Part shown: one piece after another, positions 1 through 12,500 of the stretch
Layout: the number at the start of each line of letters is the position of its first letter
Position numbering within the stretch: the stretch's first letter is position 1
Assembly (NCBI GenBank): GCA_013399855.1
Contig: VXAY01003767.1
Location: forward strand, 309,657-373,656
Origin: Oxyruncus cristatus
Taxonomy: Eukaryota > Chordata > Aves > Passeriformes > Cotingidae
Reading direction: 5' to 3'
DNA: 64,000 nucleotides
Position numbers and translations under genes: made by a program
The notes under the pieces: model-generated
Database searches by the model: none
Told to the model about the DNA's origin: nothing
The model's input: the letters and a program-made list of their open reading frames with translations, nothing else

Positions 1-176
1 ATTTTAAAAACACATCCAAAGTAAAGATATGCAAATATCACTGGAACTAGGTTGTGTAGTGCCCTTTTTCTACCTTTGCCAAGTTCCCTTATTTTCTCCC
101 CTAAATTAATAAAGAAACCCATCAAGATCAAGTCCATGGCTTGTTCTCTCAACACTACCTGGAGGTATTAAAGAAC
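1..176. other. Unique AT-rich flank
   Basis: AT-rich sequence leading into the first TATC array. I see no gene, repeat family or regulatory element in it. Confidence 0.5.
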
Positions 177-437
<261 letters not shown>

Positions 438-2059
438 CATATATATACCTCCATGTGAACTCCCCAGCAGTGGCTCCTCTATGTAGGTGGCTGCACAGAC
501 CGGCACGGCAGTGTCTCCCATGCATGCATCATAGTAACACCCAGTTTCCACCTTATCAGTTGCCCTGACATCCTTGCTTGAAATACTTCCTGGAAGCTTG
601 ACAATGCTCTCAGGCCAGTGCTTGGCAGAATTGGTTTTGATTTCCAGTCCTTTGAAATAGATTGAAATGTAAGTATTATGTGTCCAATCATATAGACTTT
701 AAGGGTTATTTAAATGAGCCCTTTTAGGTAAGAAGATATTTGTAATGACTATAGTTTCATGTGGACACAGATGTATTTAGGGTCCTAAAAACACAATCTA
801 TTTATCTATCTAAATCAAAAGGGCTTACCATGACCTTTTTTCTTTTAATATAGTAGTAAGGGAGAAAAAAAAATTGTAAAAGGTTTTTTTTTAAAAAAAT
901 CAAAACTATAAAGGTTTATACACTTTTTTTTTCTTTTTTTTTTATTCCACCGACGGGATAGAAAGTGGTACTTAAGAGTACTAGCAGAAGATGACTGGCT
1001 TACCAAATTTCTCTTCCAGGTAAAAAGTAGAGAGCTTTCCATCATCATCATCATTGTTTAAAAAAAAAAAAATAAAAAAATAAATAAAAAGGGGAGAAAA
1101 GGAGAAATATTCAAGAATGGTAAATGAAGAAAGCTTTATTAAACTGAAAAGATTCTTTTTTTTTCTTCAGAAATGCCTTCTAACAGCTTAAAGATCCTAT
1201 TCCTCTCCATCTATTGCATTATTCATCAAATAATTAGAGTATAGCTCTCTACACATATCAAACAAAGTAAATTTTTTGTCTTTAAGCTCTACAGCAGATT
1301 TTTCTGTTTGAATATCTGGTACTGACCAGTTTTTTGCATGAGCAGCCTGTTTTTTATGTATCTATCTATATTAAAATAATGCCAAGAAATTACATTAAAC
1401 AGATTAAATTGTAATATGGATGCATTTGAAACATTTCTTGTCTATATCAAAAACATGCTCTGATTCCAGCTAAAGGCAAAGAAAAGCTATTGTTTGATGT
1501 TTAAAAGCTACACTAGACTGTAATGCTTGTCTGTATAGCAACCATATAAAACACACACCTAAGAAAAAGAACTGATACAGTAGGTTTTTGGGGGTTTTCA
1601 TGCTCTGAGAATGTGAATAATTAAATAAAGTATCCCATAGGCAGTCACTGTTTCCTACAGATCAGTGAAGTTTCATGTTTGGACCAGAATCATCAAAGCT
1701 CCAGGAAAAATCATCAGTGCTGCAGGAATGCTGTAATGTGAATGTTAAAAATAATAGCTTTTTAGAAATTACATACCGAGAAAAAAACTTAAATCATTGA
1801 AGTGTTTTTCAAAACCTTGACCAGAATCTCTAAGGGATGTGTAGCAATGGCTGCTACTTTCTTTAATGGATTCTAAATTCAATCTTAGGCACCTGCATTT
1901 TCAGATCTTCTTTCTACTCTCCCAGACTATCCTTCAGAAACAATGAATATCACAGGGATTGTTTTCTGAGCATGATACCCAGTCCTCTGATTTATCTGGA
2001 TCCTTAGATTTCTTTGTCCTCGGATGTGTTCAGTCATAAGAAGAATTCTAGAGGAATAA
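438..2059. other. Unique AT-rich DNA with homopolymer tracts
   Basis: No gene or recognised repeat family. It holds short A/T runs (about 866-935 and 1,058-1,090) and a short degenerate TATC-like patch near 797-812. All reading frames are short and compositionally random. Confidence 0.5.
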
Positions 2060-2621
2060 CCATTTGTCACTGCAGTGACTGCACTGGAGGCACCAGCTCT
2101 AATAACATCCTAGTGCTTCCACACCCTCCACCTCTAAAAGCAGTGCTGGCATACAGCACATATGTGACACAGTGTCACTGATGCTCCCTGGCTCCACCGC
2201 CCCACAGATCACAAGTGTTGAAAGAGCCCTGCAACCAACTGTCCTCATGTGCCAGCACCAGTATCCAAAATTATGTTTGTCACCTGGACCACAGTGACCT
2301 ACTTTTGACTCCCCTGTCCGTGGTGCTGCTCATGTAGATCCAACTGCAGAGCGACAGGTACCAGATCAGAACTTTTTGGATGTGCCACTTCCTCCAACAC
2401 AAAATCATCAGTGACAATTTTATCACAGTCTAAGGGAAGAAAATATGCTTCTTCCACACAGACTTCTGATCTGATTGTTTTCAATACACAGTGTGTGGGA
2501 GTTTTATATCTCACATCTGTTGGGAGGGCAGCAGCAGAAAATTTTAGTAGGCTTCTTCAGTCACTAAGACAACTCTGTTTCAACCCTCCATGGAAACGCT
2601 GTGGTGCCTACCTCTTAAAAT
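2060..2621 (-). pseudogene. Coding-like degraded segment (unidentified)
   Basis: This segment is visibly more GC-rich than its surroundings. On the minus strand a 71-codon frame (2,514 down to 2,299) has a mixed, protein-like composition rich in acidic residues and leucine/valine, for example a DCDKIVTDDFVLEEV stretch. A minus-strand acceptor-like sequence (pyrimidine-rich, ending CAACAG) lies just before that frame. After its stop, a second minus-strand frame stays open for about 60 codons between roughly 2,270 and 2,090. Neighbouring open stretches in shifted frames are what a decayed processed copy or a fragmented coding exon would give. I do not recognise the family. It may also be chance openness from higher GC, so confidence is low. 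Confidence 0.2.
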
Positions 2622-3321
2622 AACTGTCATATTCTTTTGGGGTTTCTTCTATGGTTATATTCCATAATTTTCTTTATTATTATATTTAAAGTCAGTGGCA
2701 ATTTGTTTTGAGAAACTGAGATATTTTTGATTCCCCAGAAGTGATGCAAACAGGTGAGGCATATCTTTCACGTTTATCACTAAATCCATTAATTAGAAAA
2801 CATTTTTTACAACACCCTTTCAACTTTCTGGTATGTTAGAAAGTGGAAATAACTTTAGACCTTCACACACTTTCCTGATAGCTCCCTGAAGCCTCTTTAC
2901 TGTGATTAGGCAGTCTTCACAAGCCACCTGTCAAGCAGAGGGTGATTGTTTCTTTTTTTGCTTTCCAGTGCAACACCAGCACTGAACATTTATATAGTAA
3001 TATAAATAATTTCCACTTCTGATGTGGCTTCATGACTCATTGTCAATTAGCAATTTTGCCATTCCTTATAAATGTAGTAACTTTCTTTCAAGGATTATTT
3101 TGAGACGTTAACCTTGAATACAGAGATTTCAAGTTTTAGGTGGTAGCTTTGCATATTGCTTATTGCTGCTACTTGCTACTGTTTTCCTAATTAATTCATT
3201 AACATATTTGGATTAGATTCTCTACATAGAGAGAATCGCTTGCTGAAACAATTTTTCCACATCTTTTAACCATAAATACATTTTGTTACTGTTAACTAGG
3301 TTATCTCAATTTTCTACAGTA

Positions 3322-3390
3322 CTAAATACATTCTGTTACATGTTAAATACATGCATGTTAAATACATGCTGTTACATGTTAAATACATGC
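3322..3390. repeat. Short tandem repeat around TTAAATACATGC
   Basis: The motif (G)TTAAATACATGC recurs three times, two copies being preceded by CTGTTACATG, with a diverged copy (CTAAATACATTC) at the left edge. The units are unequal in length, as expected from small slippage duplications. Confidence 0.75.
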
Positions 3391-4721
3391 TTCATTTCCT
3401 ATGAAAGTCTTCTCTTGACTGTTTTAAGCTCCTTACAATTATCTTGAGTATTATTGAATAATTTGTTACTCTCTGAATATTAATACTACTCAATCAAGGG
3501 GGGCCATGGCTTTAACAAAAATATTTTAGAGATTTTTAAGTTATCTGGCTTACATCCTTGAATGTTTCTTCTTTGTTTCCTAATGGTTTTTTGTCAAGAT
3601 AACTTTAGGTTTCATTGCTGTAAGAATGATAATTTAAGTATACTTTTGCACAAAAACTGTTAATGTTATTGGTCAGCTCTGAATTGGACATTTAAATCAG
3701 AACCACAGACAGCAGTTAAAATCCATGCAGTATGGAGGGACAACACAAAAGTAAATAAATGCTGTTTGATAATAGTGTATGTTGAGTGATGAACCCTCCT
3801 GAAAATAAAAATTAATGATATTAGAAACTGAGCATGATTTTTGGAGAGGGACTTTGTGAACTGAAAGTATTTCGGCCAATATTTCCATTTTCAGATGGAA
3901 TCTTTAAGGGGGATTTCAGGCATGGATGAAAAAAAGTAAGGATTGTGAGGAAGATTAAACCTAAGAATGCAGAAACTAAAAGTCATTTTAAAACAATACA
4001 GCAAATTAAAAAAAAAAAAAAACCTAAAAAATTATTGTTTAATTTAAAAAGAAGGTAAATGACACATTTTGTTAATGCAGAACATGGAATACAGACTAAA
4101 CACTTCTAGCTGACAGAATACATACAACACCTAGCAACAGAGCAGGTCTAATTCAAAGCAAGCAAGTTTTAAGTTCTTTCCAGTTTATGCCAGATTCAAC
4201 AAAATATTTTTTCCCTTTTATTCCTGGCTATTATATTACCAATATTTAAGTTATTTTGTCTTCTTCAGCTTTGGATACAGGAGTAACTTCACTTTAATTA
4301 TGCCAAATGAATCTGAATTTGAGCTGGTTAGATACTTTGGCCACTATGTGCTCATGATTAGTCAGAGTTCAAGTATTGTTTATTCAAGAGTATACAAAAA
4401 TCAAAATCAGTTTTTAAATATCAGTGGTCATTTTCTGTATTCTTAGGTTTAAAAGGTGGAGTTTTGGTCACCTGTTTTGAACAAACTCCCAAATAAGCAA
4501 ACAGAAAAAGAAACTGAAAGAAAATCTTTAACTCAAGTACCTCAACAATAAAGTTATTCTACAAACAGCTAAAACTATTCACTTCGAGTTTACATTTAAT
4601 TTCAACTTTAATTTTTTTACCTCTTTGTGTTGTTTCTATTAAAGTTCCATTTAAGAAAATAATGTGTTTTTAAAGTTGATTGTACATAAAAGTATGTGAA
4701 AGACGTACAATATGGAGACAT

Positions 4722-4727
4722 TTTATT
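4722..4727 (-). promoter_or_regulatory. Possible poly(A) signal AATAAA (minus strand)
   Basis: TTTATT on the plus strand reads AATAAA on the minus strand, about 65 bp beyond the stop codon of the candidate terminal exon at 4,793-4,949. The hexamer is common by chance in AT-rich DNA, so it supports the exon only weakly. Confidence 0.2.
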
Positions 4728-4792
4728 TTTTTAATAAAGTGATTTTTAAAGTGTAATAACCACTCTGTGATACAGAATAAGAAGGAGGAAAC

Positions 4793-4949
4793 TCAAGAAG
4801 TAGTGGAAAGCAATTCATCTTCACAGTCTTGTATCTCTACAATGCTTGGCTTGTTCTGTTTTGTTATGATTTGATTTTTTTCTTTTAATTTTCTGTCTAG
4901 GTATAGTGTACCACATGCAAAAGGCAGCTCTTTAATATTTTGCCCCAAT
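4793..4949 (-). other. Candidate 3'-terminal exon (unidentified)
   Basis: On the minus strand a good 3' splice site (CTTCACTTTTTCTCAG) ends at 4,950. The sequence after it stays open for 51 codons to a TGA at 4,793-4,795. The predicted peptide has a mixed, non-repetitive composition with a charged middle (DRKLKEKNQ) and an acidic C-terminus (EIQDCEDELLSTTS). An AATAAA lies about 65 bp past the stop. Together this resembles a last coding exon with a very short 3'UTR. I do not recognise the protein and see no matching upstream exon. A chance acceptor plus open frame remains the likelier explanation. Confidence 0.2.
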
Positions 4950-7900
4950 CTGAGAAAAAGTGAAGCATCACTCACCTTACAATTTTCTGATCAATTTATT
5001 TTAATCAAGTAAAGAGAAATTTCTCCAACCCTACAGAAATATTAAAATTCACTTTTTTTTCCCTACAAAGAATGGTGAACAAACCTACATTGTTCAGCCA
5101 GTAATGTTGGTCAATGGACAAAGGCACAAATTAGTAAATTGAAGGTGTGAGAATGAGGAAAAGTCAGATTAGGATTCACTACTTTGTAGAAATTTTAGTG
5201 AAAAAAATAAGTACTTCATGAGGAATGTTTTTCTTTCTCATTTTTTTTCCAGCAAGTTTTATTTATTTCAAATAAGAAGACAGAGGAAGAAAGAAAGAAA
5301 AGCTTAAAACAGTCTATTTGCATGTGTACCATTCTTAAAGCATGCCAAAAGATCAGGAAGAATTCCAGGGTTTTCATGGAGGTATTAAACAGATTCTTAG
5401 AGAGGTTCATGGTTTGTTTTCAAAGCTTTGTGATAGGAAGAACTCAAAAAGGTCAGAAAATCAGTTTCTAGCACACATCTTCTAGAGAAATATCTGGAAC
5501 CGAATGTTTCCTGTGAGCATTTTCTGGATGGCAGATGGTTGAAATGGTTACAATCTTTAATTTTCATTATGTAATTTTGTAATCTTTTAACAAACTCCTG
5601 TACTCTTCTTACACATTTTATATACTCCTCATTGCCTCACCACTTCTTACTCTTGGTATTTCATAATAAAATTTACCTTCATAAGAATGACAGAACAGCC
5701 ATACATCATTAAATCAAAGTTTTACCCAACTTGGAATCCTCAGTGTCAATTAGTGTATACGTAGGGGAATGCACAGGAAAGAAGGTATGTCTAACATGAT
5801 TTTCCCTTGTTAAACCTTTACAATAAGATTATCTTAAGCACAAGGAGATCAGTAGCAATATGGTTACACTTGTACTTCCACTGCATGTCCCCTAGAAGCT
5901 AAACAACAGTTTTCTTATTCACTCCGCAAGAGCAGAACCTTTTAAAGGACAAGCAGCTTCTCATTAAAATCTCTAGGGGAAAAAAAAAAAAAATTAGAGA
6001 AGCGTTACATCATAAGTAATCTTTGATTTTCCTCCTTTGGGATTCACTATACAAAAAAACATTATTCAAATAAGAGACGATTTAACAATAAATCATATGA
6101 AGATGAAGCAGTTACCCCTAAAATTTAGCCAGAGAGTAAAACTGTTAAATGAGATACAGTTAACCTAGCTACTTAAATCCCAATTCAGAATTCATAACGC
6201 TCTAAATCTGTAGCTGGTCCAACAGTGGTTAGGTGAATTAAATAGAAGAGTTTGCCCATTTCAAATATGTTCAATACCTATTTCTCACTACTTAATCTGA
6301 GTTTTTATTAACTGGCACTGGTTATTAAAGTCTTATATAAAACACACTTAAATTCAAATGTGGTGGTGTTCTTCATTTGGAATGAGTCTTCAATTTCTTT
6401 TCAGCTAAGAATATTTCTAGATGCAGCAGTATGAAACTTTGATTTCCTGAGATGACAGAATTATTTGGTTCCATTTTGCAATGAAACCCCCAAATATTAA
6501 AGTACTCAGAGGTAAATGCTAAAAACAAGTTATACTTCATATTGACTAAACATTGAAAATAAGTAATGTTGAAATATTTTTTTCATTTTTGTGGCCTTTT
6601 TTTTTTTTTTTTTGAGGCACATAGTTATGTGTTTCTATCTGGTTGAAACAGGATTTTTCTTTCCCTTTTCTGCTATTTGCTGCCAACAGAAAACATTGTA
6701 TTTAAAATTAGATATCAGATTATCTCTTCTCTAAATACTACAAATCCGAGGTCTGCTGTCCTTTACCACCCAACATGTAAGGAAAACATTACTTCAGTCA
6801 GTGGCAAAAGTGTCAGAACAGGGATGCAGAGGGTAAACAGGAACAACTATTTCAGCCAAGGTGGCAAGGGATAATAGAGTTAGGAACTAAGGCTGCAGAC
6901 AAAACGAAGAATAAAGGTAGGAAATAAAATGCAGAGAGGGTTTCAGCTCATTTAAAAGCTGGCCAATAGCCTCTGCACAAACACTTGGGGATCATAAGTT
7001 TCTGTTTCAGTCAAGGTCTTCTTTCTCCTGCAGCAGGCAGTGACTGACTATTTTGGGAATTATTTCCTGCTCGGGAAAAGACTCTTCTGCAGTTAGGCAA
7101 TAGGTCATTGCAATGGGCTTGTTTAGCTTGAGAAAACCAGTATGCAAGTTTTAGAAGATCTTTGATGGAAATTTGATAAATTGCAGGAGAAATAAAAACA
7201 CAGGGAAAGTCAGTGTGGGTTGAAAAAAAGGCAGTTCATACTGATGTGCAAGTCAATATCTTTCCCTGTAATATAATCAGGTATTCTAGACAAAGTGAAA
7301 GCACTGAAACCAATGGTTAGGTTTTTCTTAAATCTGGCTAAAGAATTAAATATCTAATTAAGATTCTCAGTCAATGGTATTTTAATTGACTAATACATCA
7401 TTCTGTTAACACTAATGGTAAATTAAATATGCTTGATCAATATTCAAACAATGAATTCTGGTTAATTGACATTGATCTTAATGGTCATTACTTTAAAATA
7501 TTAGCTGATGTACGTTCACAGCTGTAGAGATTACATATTACAGCATTAATTTTCAGGATATCATTTGCAAGAAACATCAGTAGTATTTAGTGACTTTTCC
7601 TTATATATGAAGAGGAATTGCAACCAGTCATCCCAGAAAATAAAATTAAATTATCCCTTTACAAATAATATATTATTTTTCTCATTACATTGTTTTCCCT
7701 TTTCTGTTAAAGTGACTACTCTGAACAATTAAAGACTTCTAAATCATAATTTACAAGCTATCTTGAATTATGCTCACATGTAAAATGAATTAAATGGATT
7801 AATTAAGAAAAATAATTGTAATAAAATGCCAGTAAGTAGAGAAAAAGAAAGCTGTAGACTAAGGAATTGTGATCAGATACCCAATTGTTGGATACAAAAA

Positions 7901-9064
7901 ACTCTTAATGCCCTCTGGAATGAGTGGAATTTAAAGTCATTCAGATGGTATTTCCAGAAGGGGATAGCAGTAATTAATATCTCATTTTCCAGATGCTTGA
8001 AAAGAGCGAGCTTCAAGAAAAATAATACTCAAAGGAGGATCCCTAGCACTTTCTGAAATCCCTGTCAATAGTTATTTCCTTGTTAGTAAAGACAAAAATA
8101 CCATTGATTTCTAGTTTAAATTTTGGTCTTGTTTCATTGTAGATAACTAATAGAATCATGGGCTGAGAAGTCATCTGACATTTATTTGTACCCTATTATT
8201 TAGATTAATGTAGCAGGTAAATTCTAAGAGTTCACCATTATTTTAATTAGTGTTTTAATCAAGTTTAACCACTTCTATTCATGTGTGGATTCTTCTGTTG
8301 CATATATATACATATATAGATATGCTAGAACTCATTAATTTGGTGAACAAATCAGTTATACTGTTTCAGGGGACATCTCAAAAAGCTTCATAAAATAGGA
8401 GATCGTCCTAACAAAAAGGTCAATGGTATTGAAAATTAAAATTAAGAGCACTGTTCAATTTGCACAGCATGTCTTTCTACTAATAAGTAATCAGTGAACA
8501 GAAAACAACAACTATACAAGAATTGCACCTAGAATTGTTAGGCAACTATTTGACTAAATTAACCCCAGTTTGTCTAGAGGACAAATTCTTATTTAGGAAT
8601 ATAATGCGAAATATCTAAAACAAATAGAAATCTTGCTAGCATAACTGAAAGGAGACATTAGCAGAGCTTCATTTGACAGACTGAGAACTTAGTAGGCATT
8701 AGAATTCACTGGTTTTAATTCTCTCCTGAAACATTGAGACCTCACTTCATAGTCTACTGAAGTTAAATGGAAGTCTTCATAGAAATCCCACATAGCAACT
8801 CAGCAGCTTCAAGTCCCTCTTATGGCAAAGAACAAATTATCTTGACTTCTACTCTTTTCCTGTCTATCACCTATTATCACAGTAACTTCAGACCAGCTGT
8901 AAGCTACTAGGTAGTGAAACAAGAGACCGAGTTTTGACTTGCCATTTTGCCACAGATTTTAAATCTCACCCTTGGGGAGTCAGTTGGACTTAGTTTCATT
9001 CAAATTCACAAAGCTTCAAAACTTCAGTTGATTTCAGTGAGAAACAGGCTTCTAAATATCTCTC
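4950..9064. other. Unique AT-rich DNA
   Basis: Long single-copy stretch with no recognised gene or transposon. It holds a poly(T) run at about 6,598-6,614, a poly(A) run near 5,981-5,993 and an imperfect ATATAC patch near 8,302-8,322. Reading frames are all under about 80 codons and look random. Confidence 0.5.
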
Positions 9065-9582
9065 TAGATCTGGGGTTACTGTGTCCAGATCTGGGGTCCC
9101 CAAAACCGGAAGGACATGGACCTGCTGGAGTAAGTCCAGAGGAGGGCCTCTATGATCACAGGTCTGGAACACCTCTCCTATGAAGACAGAGGTTCTTCAT
9201 AGGGGTTCTTCATCCTGGAGAAGTCTTTAGGGACACCTCATTGCAGCCTTCTAGTACCTAAAGGGAGCCTACCAGAAAGATGGAGAGGGACTTTTCACAA
9301 GGACGTGTAGTGACAGGACAGGGGGTAATGGCTTCAAAATGAAAGAGAGTAAGTTTAGATTAAATACTAGGAAGAAATTTTTTACTGTGACGGTGGTGAG
9401 GCACTCGAACAGGTTACCCAGAGAAGCTGTGGATATTTCATCCCTGGAAGTGTTCAAGGCTGGGTTGGATGGGGCTCTGAGCAGCCTGGTGTAGTGGAAG
9501 TTGTCTCTGATCATGGCAAGGGGGTTGAAACTAGATGATCATTAAGGTCCCTTCTAACCCAGGCCATTCTATGATTCTATGA
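9065..9582 (+). mobile_element. CR1 LINE, 5'-truncated 3' end
   Basis: This is the 3' portion of a chicken-repeat-1 family non-LTR retrotransposon. It carries the segment after the reverse transcriptase (the GGACCTGCTGGAG, CCTGGAGAAG and TACCTAAAGGGAGCCTAC-type blocks) and the 3'UTR, and ends in ATTCTATGATTCTATGA, the octamer-like CR1 terminus, with no poly(A). The 5' end is truncated, as is usual for CR1. The left edge is locally rearranged: AGATCTGGGGT is duplicated at 9,066-9,095 and a TTCTTCAT block is repeated near 9,195-9,210. The minus-strand reading frame across it is a shadow. Frames are broken and the copy is not active. Confidence 0.93.
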
Positions 9583-12500
9583 TCTGACTTCAGTATTGCT
9601 GTAATGCCTGTAGTCTGTGCAGGTCAAGTCTGCACTCACATCAGAGGCTTTATAATACTCACATTGCATTTGTTTAGGTTCTCCACCACTGACTCCATTA
9701 GCTCACCTTACAATCAAATCAAAATTTGTGCTCTAAAGAAGTTTAGAGAGCTGTGACATTTGATCTGTGACACTTAAACTATGTAGTTATTAGGAATAGG
9801 AGTGAACTATGTGCACCAAAAGTGAGTTCATCTCTGTTCCTTCAAATACTCTGTCAGCCAGATGCAGATGTTGCATACCTTCTCTTCTCTACACTCACAG
9901 GATGTTATGCATTGCTTTGGTGTTAAGCCCTATTAATCTGGGTTTGTTTTATTTGGAGGTTTCTTGATGAAGCAGGGTTGATGACCTATTGACCCTAATT
10001 CATGGAAACATATTTCTAGACAGCCCAATAATAAACTTGAGTTCTACCTGTGTGAAAACACTTTATATTGTCAGAGATGTCCCTGGCACCTGATATCCAG
10101 AAAATGACAGCCTGGGAGCATTGTATTGTTTTATTAGTATAATCTGACATTGATGGTCTAAGGAGACTGGGGAGGAAAGCCATGTTTCTCAGCTGCATTG
10201 AAGACACCTGTAAGCACAGGCCATCAAAAGCATCTCTTGATATATTTAGAAGAGTATAAACACACATCGTGTTAGTTTGAATAAACACACAGGTAGGTGT
10301 AGATCTGCGCCTGTGTTAGAAGAGCAGCTGAGCTTTTCATGTGTACAAATGATGAAAAAAATCTAAGGACTATGATGTGGTTACAACCACCCTGAGAAGT
10401 CTGCCTCAGAAACCCAAACCTCAGTTTAAGCAAAGCTTCTAAAGGATGTTCAAACTCTTAGGGAGAGCTGGGAACACAAGAAAGTAGACACACATAAGAA
10501 CACGTAAGACATGTGTGCATAAACATCCAACCTGTCTTATTGGCCACGTGAAAAGATTGCTAATGGGAGCTACAAGTAAGACAGACGGCATCTCAGGACA
10601 GATAAAGCAACAATTAAAAGAAATGTAACAGAGCAGCAGCTCTGGATACACTCTTCAAAGTAATTAATACAGTTGCAGAGCTGAAGCTCATTAAAAGGGA
10701 TTCAAAACCAGCTACATCTTGTTTCGTACCCACCGATATGCTAAATAGGGACACTGTCAGACCACCTGAAGCAGCAAATGATAACAGTAAAGGCTCTCAG
10801 GTCAGCTCTTTGCAGGGAAATCACACTAACAAACAAAAAATAAACTAGTACACAACATATGCATGTAATAAAAAAAAGATTAAGGTAGCAAAAGCCATTC
10901 TAAGACAATTCTTTTCTGTGATTTTACTTTTTGGATTTAAAACGTTATTTAATCTTGCAAATTGCACAGGTAAACTACAGTGAAGGGAATTATATTGTTT
11001 CAACCATCCATGGCTGATTTGGTCTGATCTACTCACCAGTGAGCCTTGGTGTTAAGACTAGAAGAGTTGAAAACACTAAAGCATCCTAAAAGACTGGAAA
11101 ACACTAAAGAATCTAGGACTCTGATTTAAGAGTCTCAAAATTACAATTATTTAGATGGAATTTATGCAATGGAATAGTCCCAGCATTGCTCTTTGAGGCA
11201 TGTACGTTAGAGTATCGTGAGGGAAGACTTCATAGAAGGAAGTCACAACCTGAAGTGATTACTTGGTAAATCTCAGTGAACTTTTCCATTGAACTGTTCA
11301 TTTGATACCATAAGTATTATGTTCTTCAGAATAAAATATGACCCTGAAATGCACATACCTTTCAACGCTGGTAAATTCAGTACTATATTGCCACTAAGAC
11401 CTGGACTCTGCATCAAGATGTGGTCTAGTAGGGAGTCTACATATAAAAATAAGTCATAAATTTTCAAACACTGGTGTTACACAGTAGCTCCTCTCCCCTA
11501 TCATTTTACACAGAATTACTGAAATGAAAAAGTGAGAACTTAGTAGTTAAATTTCTGTCAATAAATGTCTGAAAATGTGGAGAAGTATTACACCTACATG
11601 GCATCTTTTACTCAGAAGTGTTGAATTATAAGTCTATACAAGTTGCTTTTGACAACTTTGAAGGCTGATCAGATCTCCATTTTGCTAAGCAGCTATTACG
11701 GTAAGAATGATCATTTCTCTATTTACCTACCTGCAGTTTCTAAAACAATTAACCTCCACAGTCAGGATATTTATTTCAGTAACATGATAAAAATTGTCCT
11801 TACTATGTTCAGGATGCTGTTCAGAGATGTAAATACTGCTTGGACTTGTTTGGGTATTTTTCCTTATTCCTCCCATCATTGTAGGCAAAGCTAGTAAAGT
11901 AGTAAAAGTAAGCACTGAAAACAGTTTTCTTTGGCTTGCCTATGACACAAGGCTCAAGGCTGCATCATAGGTCAACTCTGGAGAAAAAAAAAAAAAAAGG
12001 AGAAATAAAAAAAGGTTATCTCAACTTTTTCTGCCTTTCATTGTGGTGTTGCATAAGTGGTCTGCCAGCAGGGAAAGAGAAATATGAGAGAAAGAGAGTG
12101 GCCTGTACAGTGTGAAAAATGGGGCAAGAGTAGAAAGAATAGCAATGTAGGAAGTTTCGTGATCTGCAAAGAAACCTTGTCAAAGAAATCTGACGGTTTC
12201 AGAAGTTAGTGTTCCAGTTTCAGGAAAAGTGAAAAAAATCTACAATCTTAAATCTATTTAATTTTGCATATTCTTTCCATGACAGAGTCTTTCCTTAAAC
12301 AATGCTGCACTATTTTTCAGAAACTATCTTTTCTCTTTTGTCAAATATGAATACAAAGAACATCATATCCTGTACATTTTATATATGTGTGTGTGTGTGT
12401 GTGTGTGTATTCTGGCACTGGGGTCTTTATATAGATTTTATTACCCGACACATTTTTATCTAAGACTCAGACCATTTGGTCTAGTTATTTTTTTTTCTGG

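Larger units (their letters stand above)
2622..4792. other. Unique AT-rich DNA
   Basis: No gene recognised. It contains a local tandem repeat (3,322-3,390), a poly(A) tract near 4,008-4,022 and otherwise ordinary AT-rich single-copy sequence. Confidence 0.5.
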
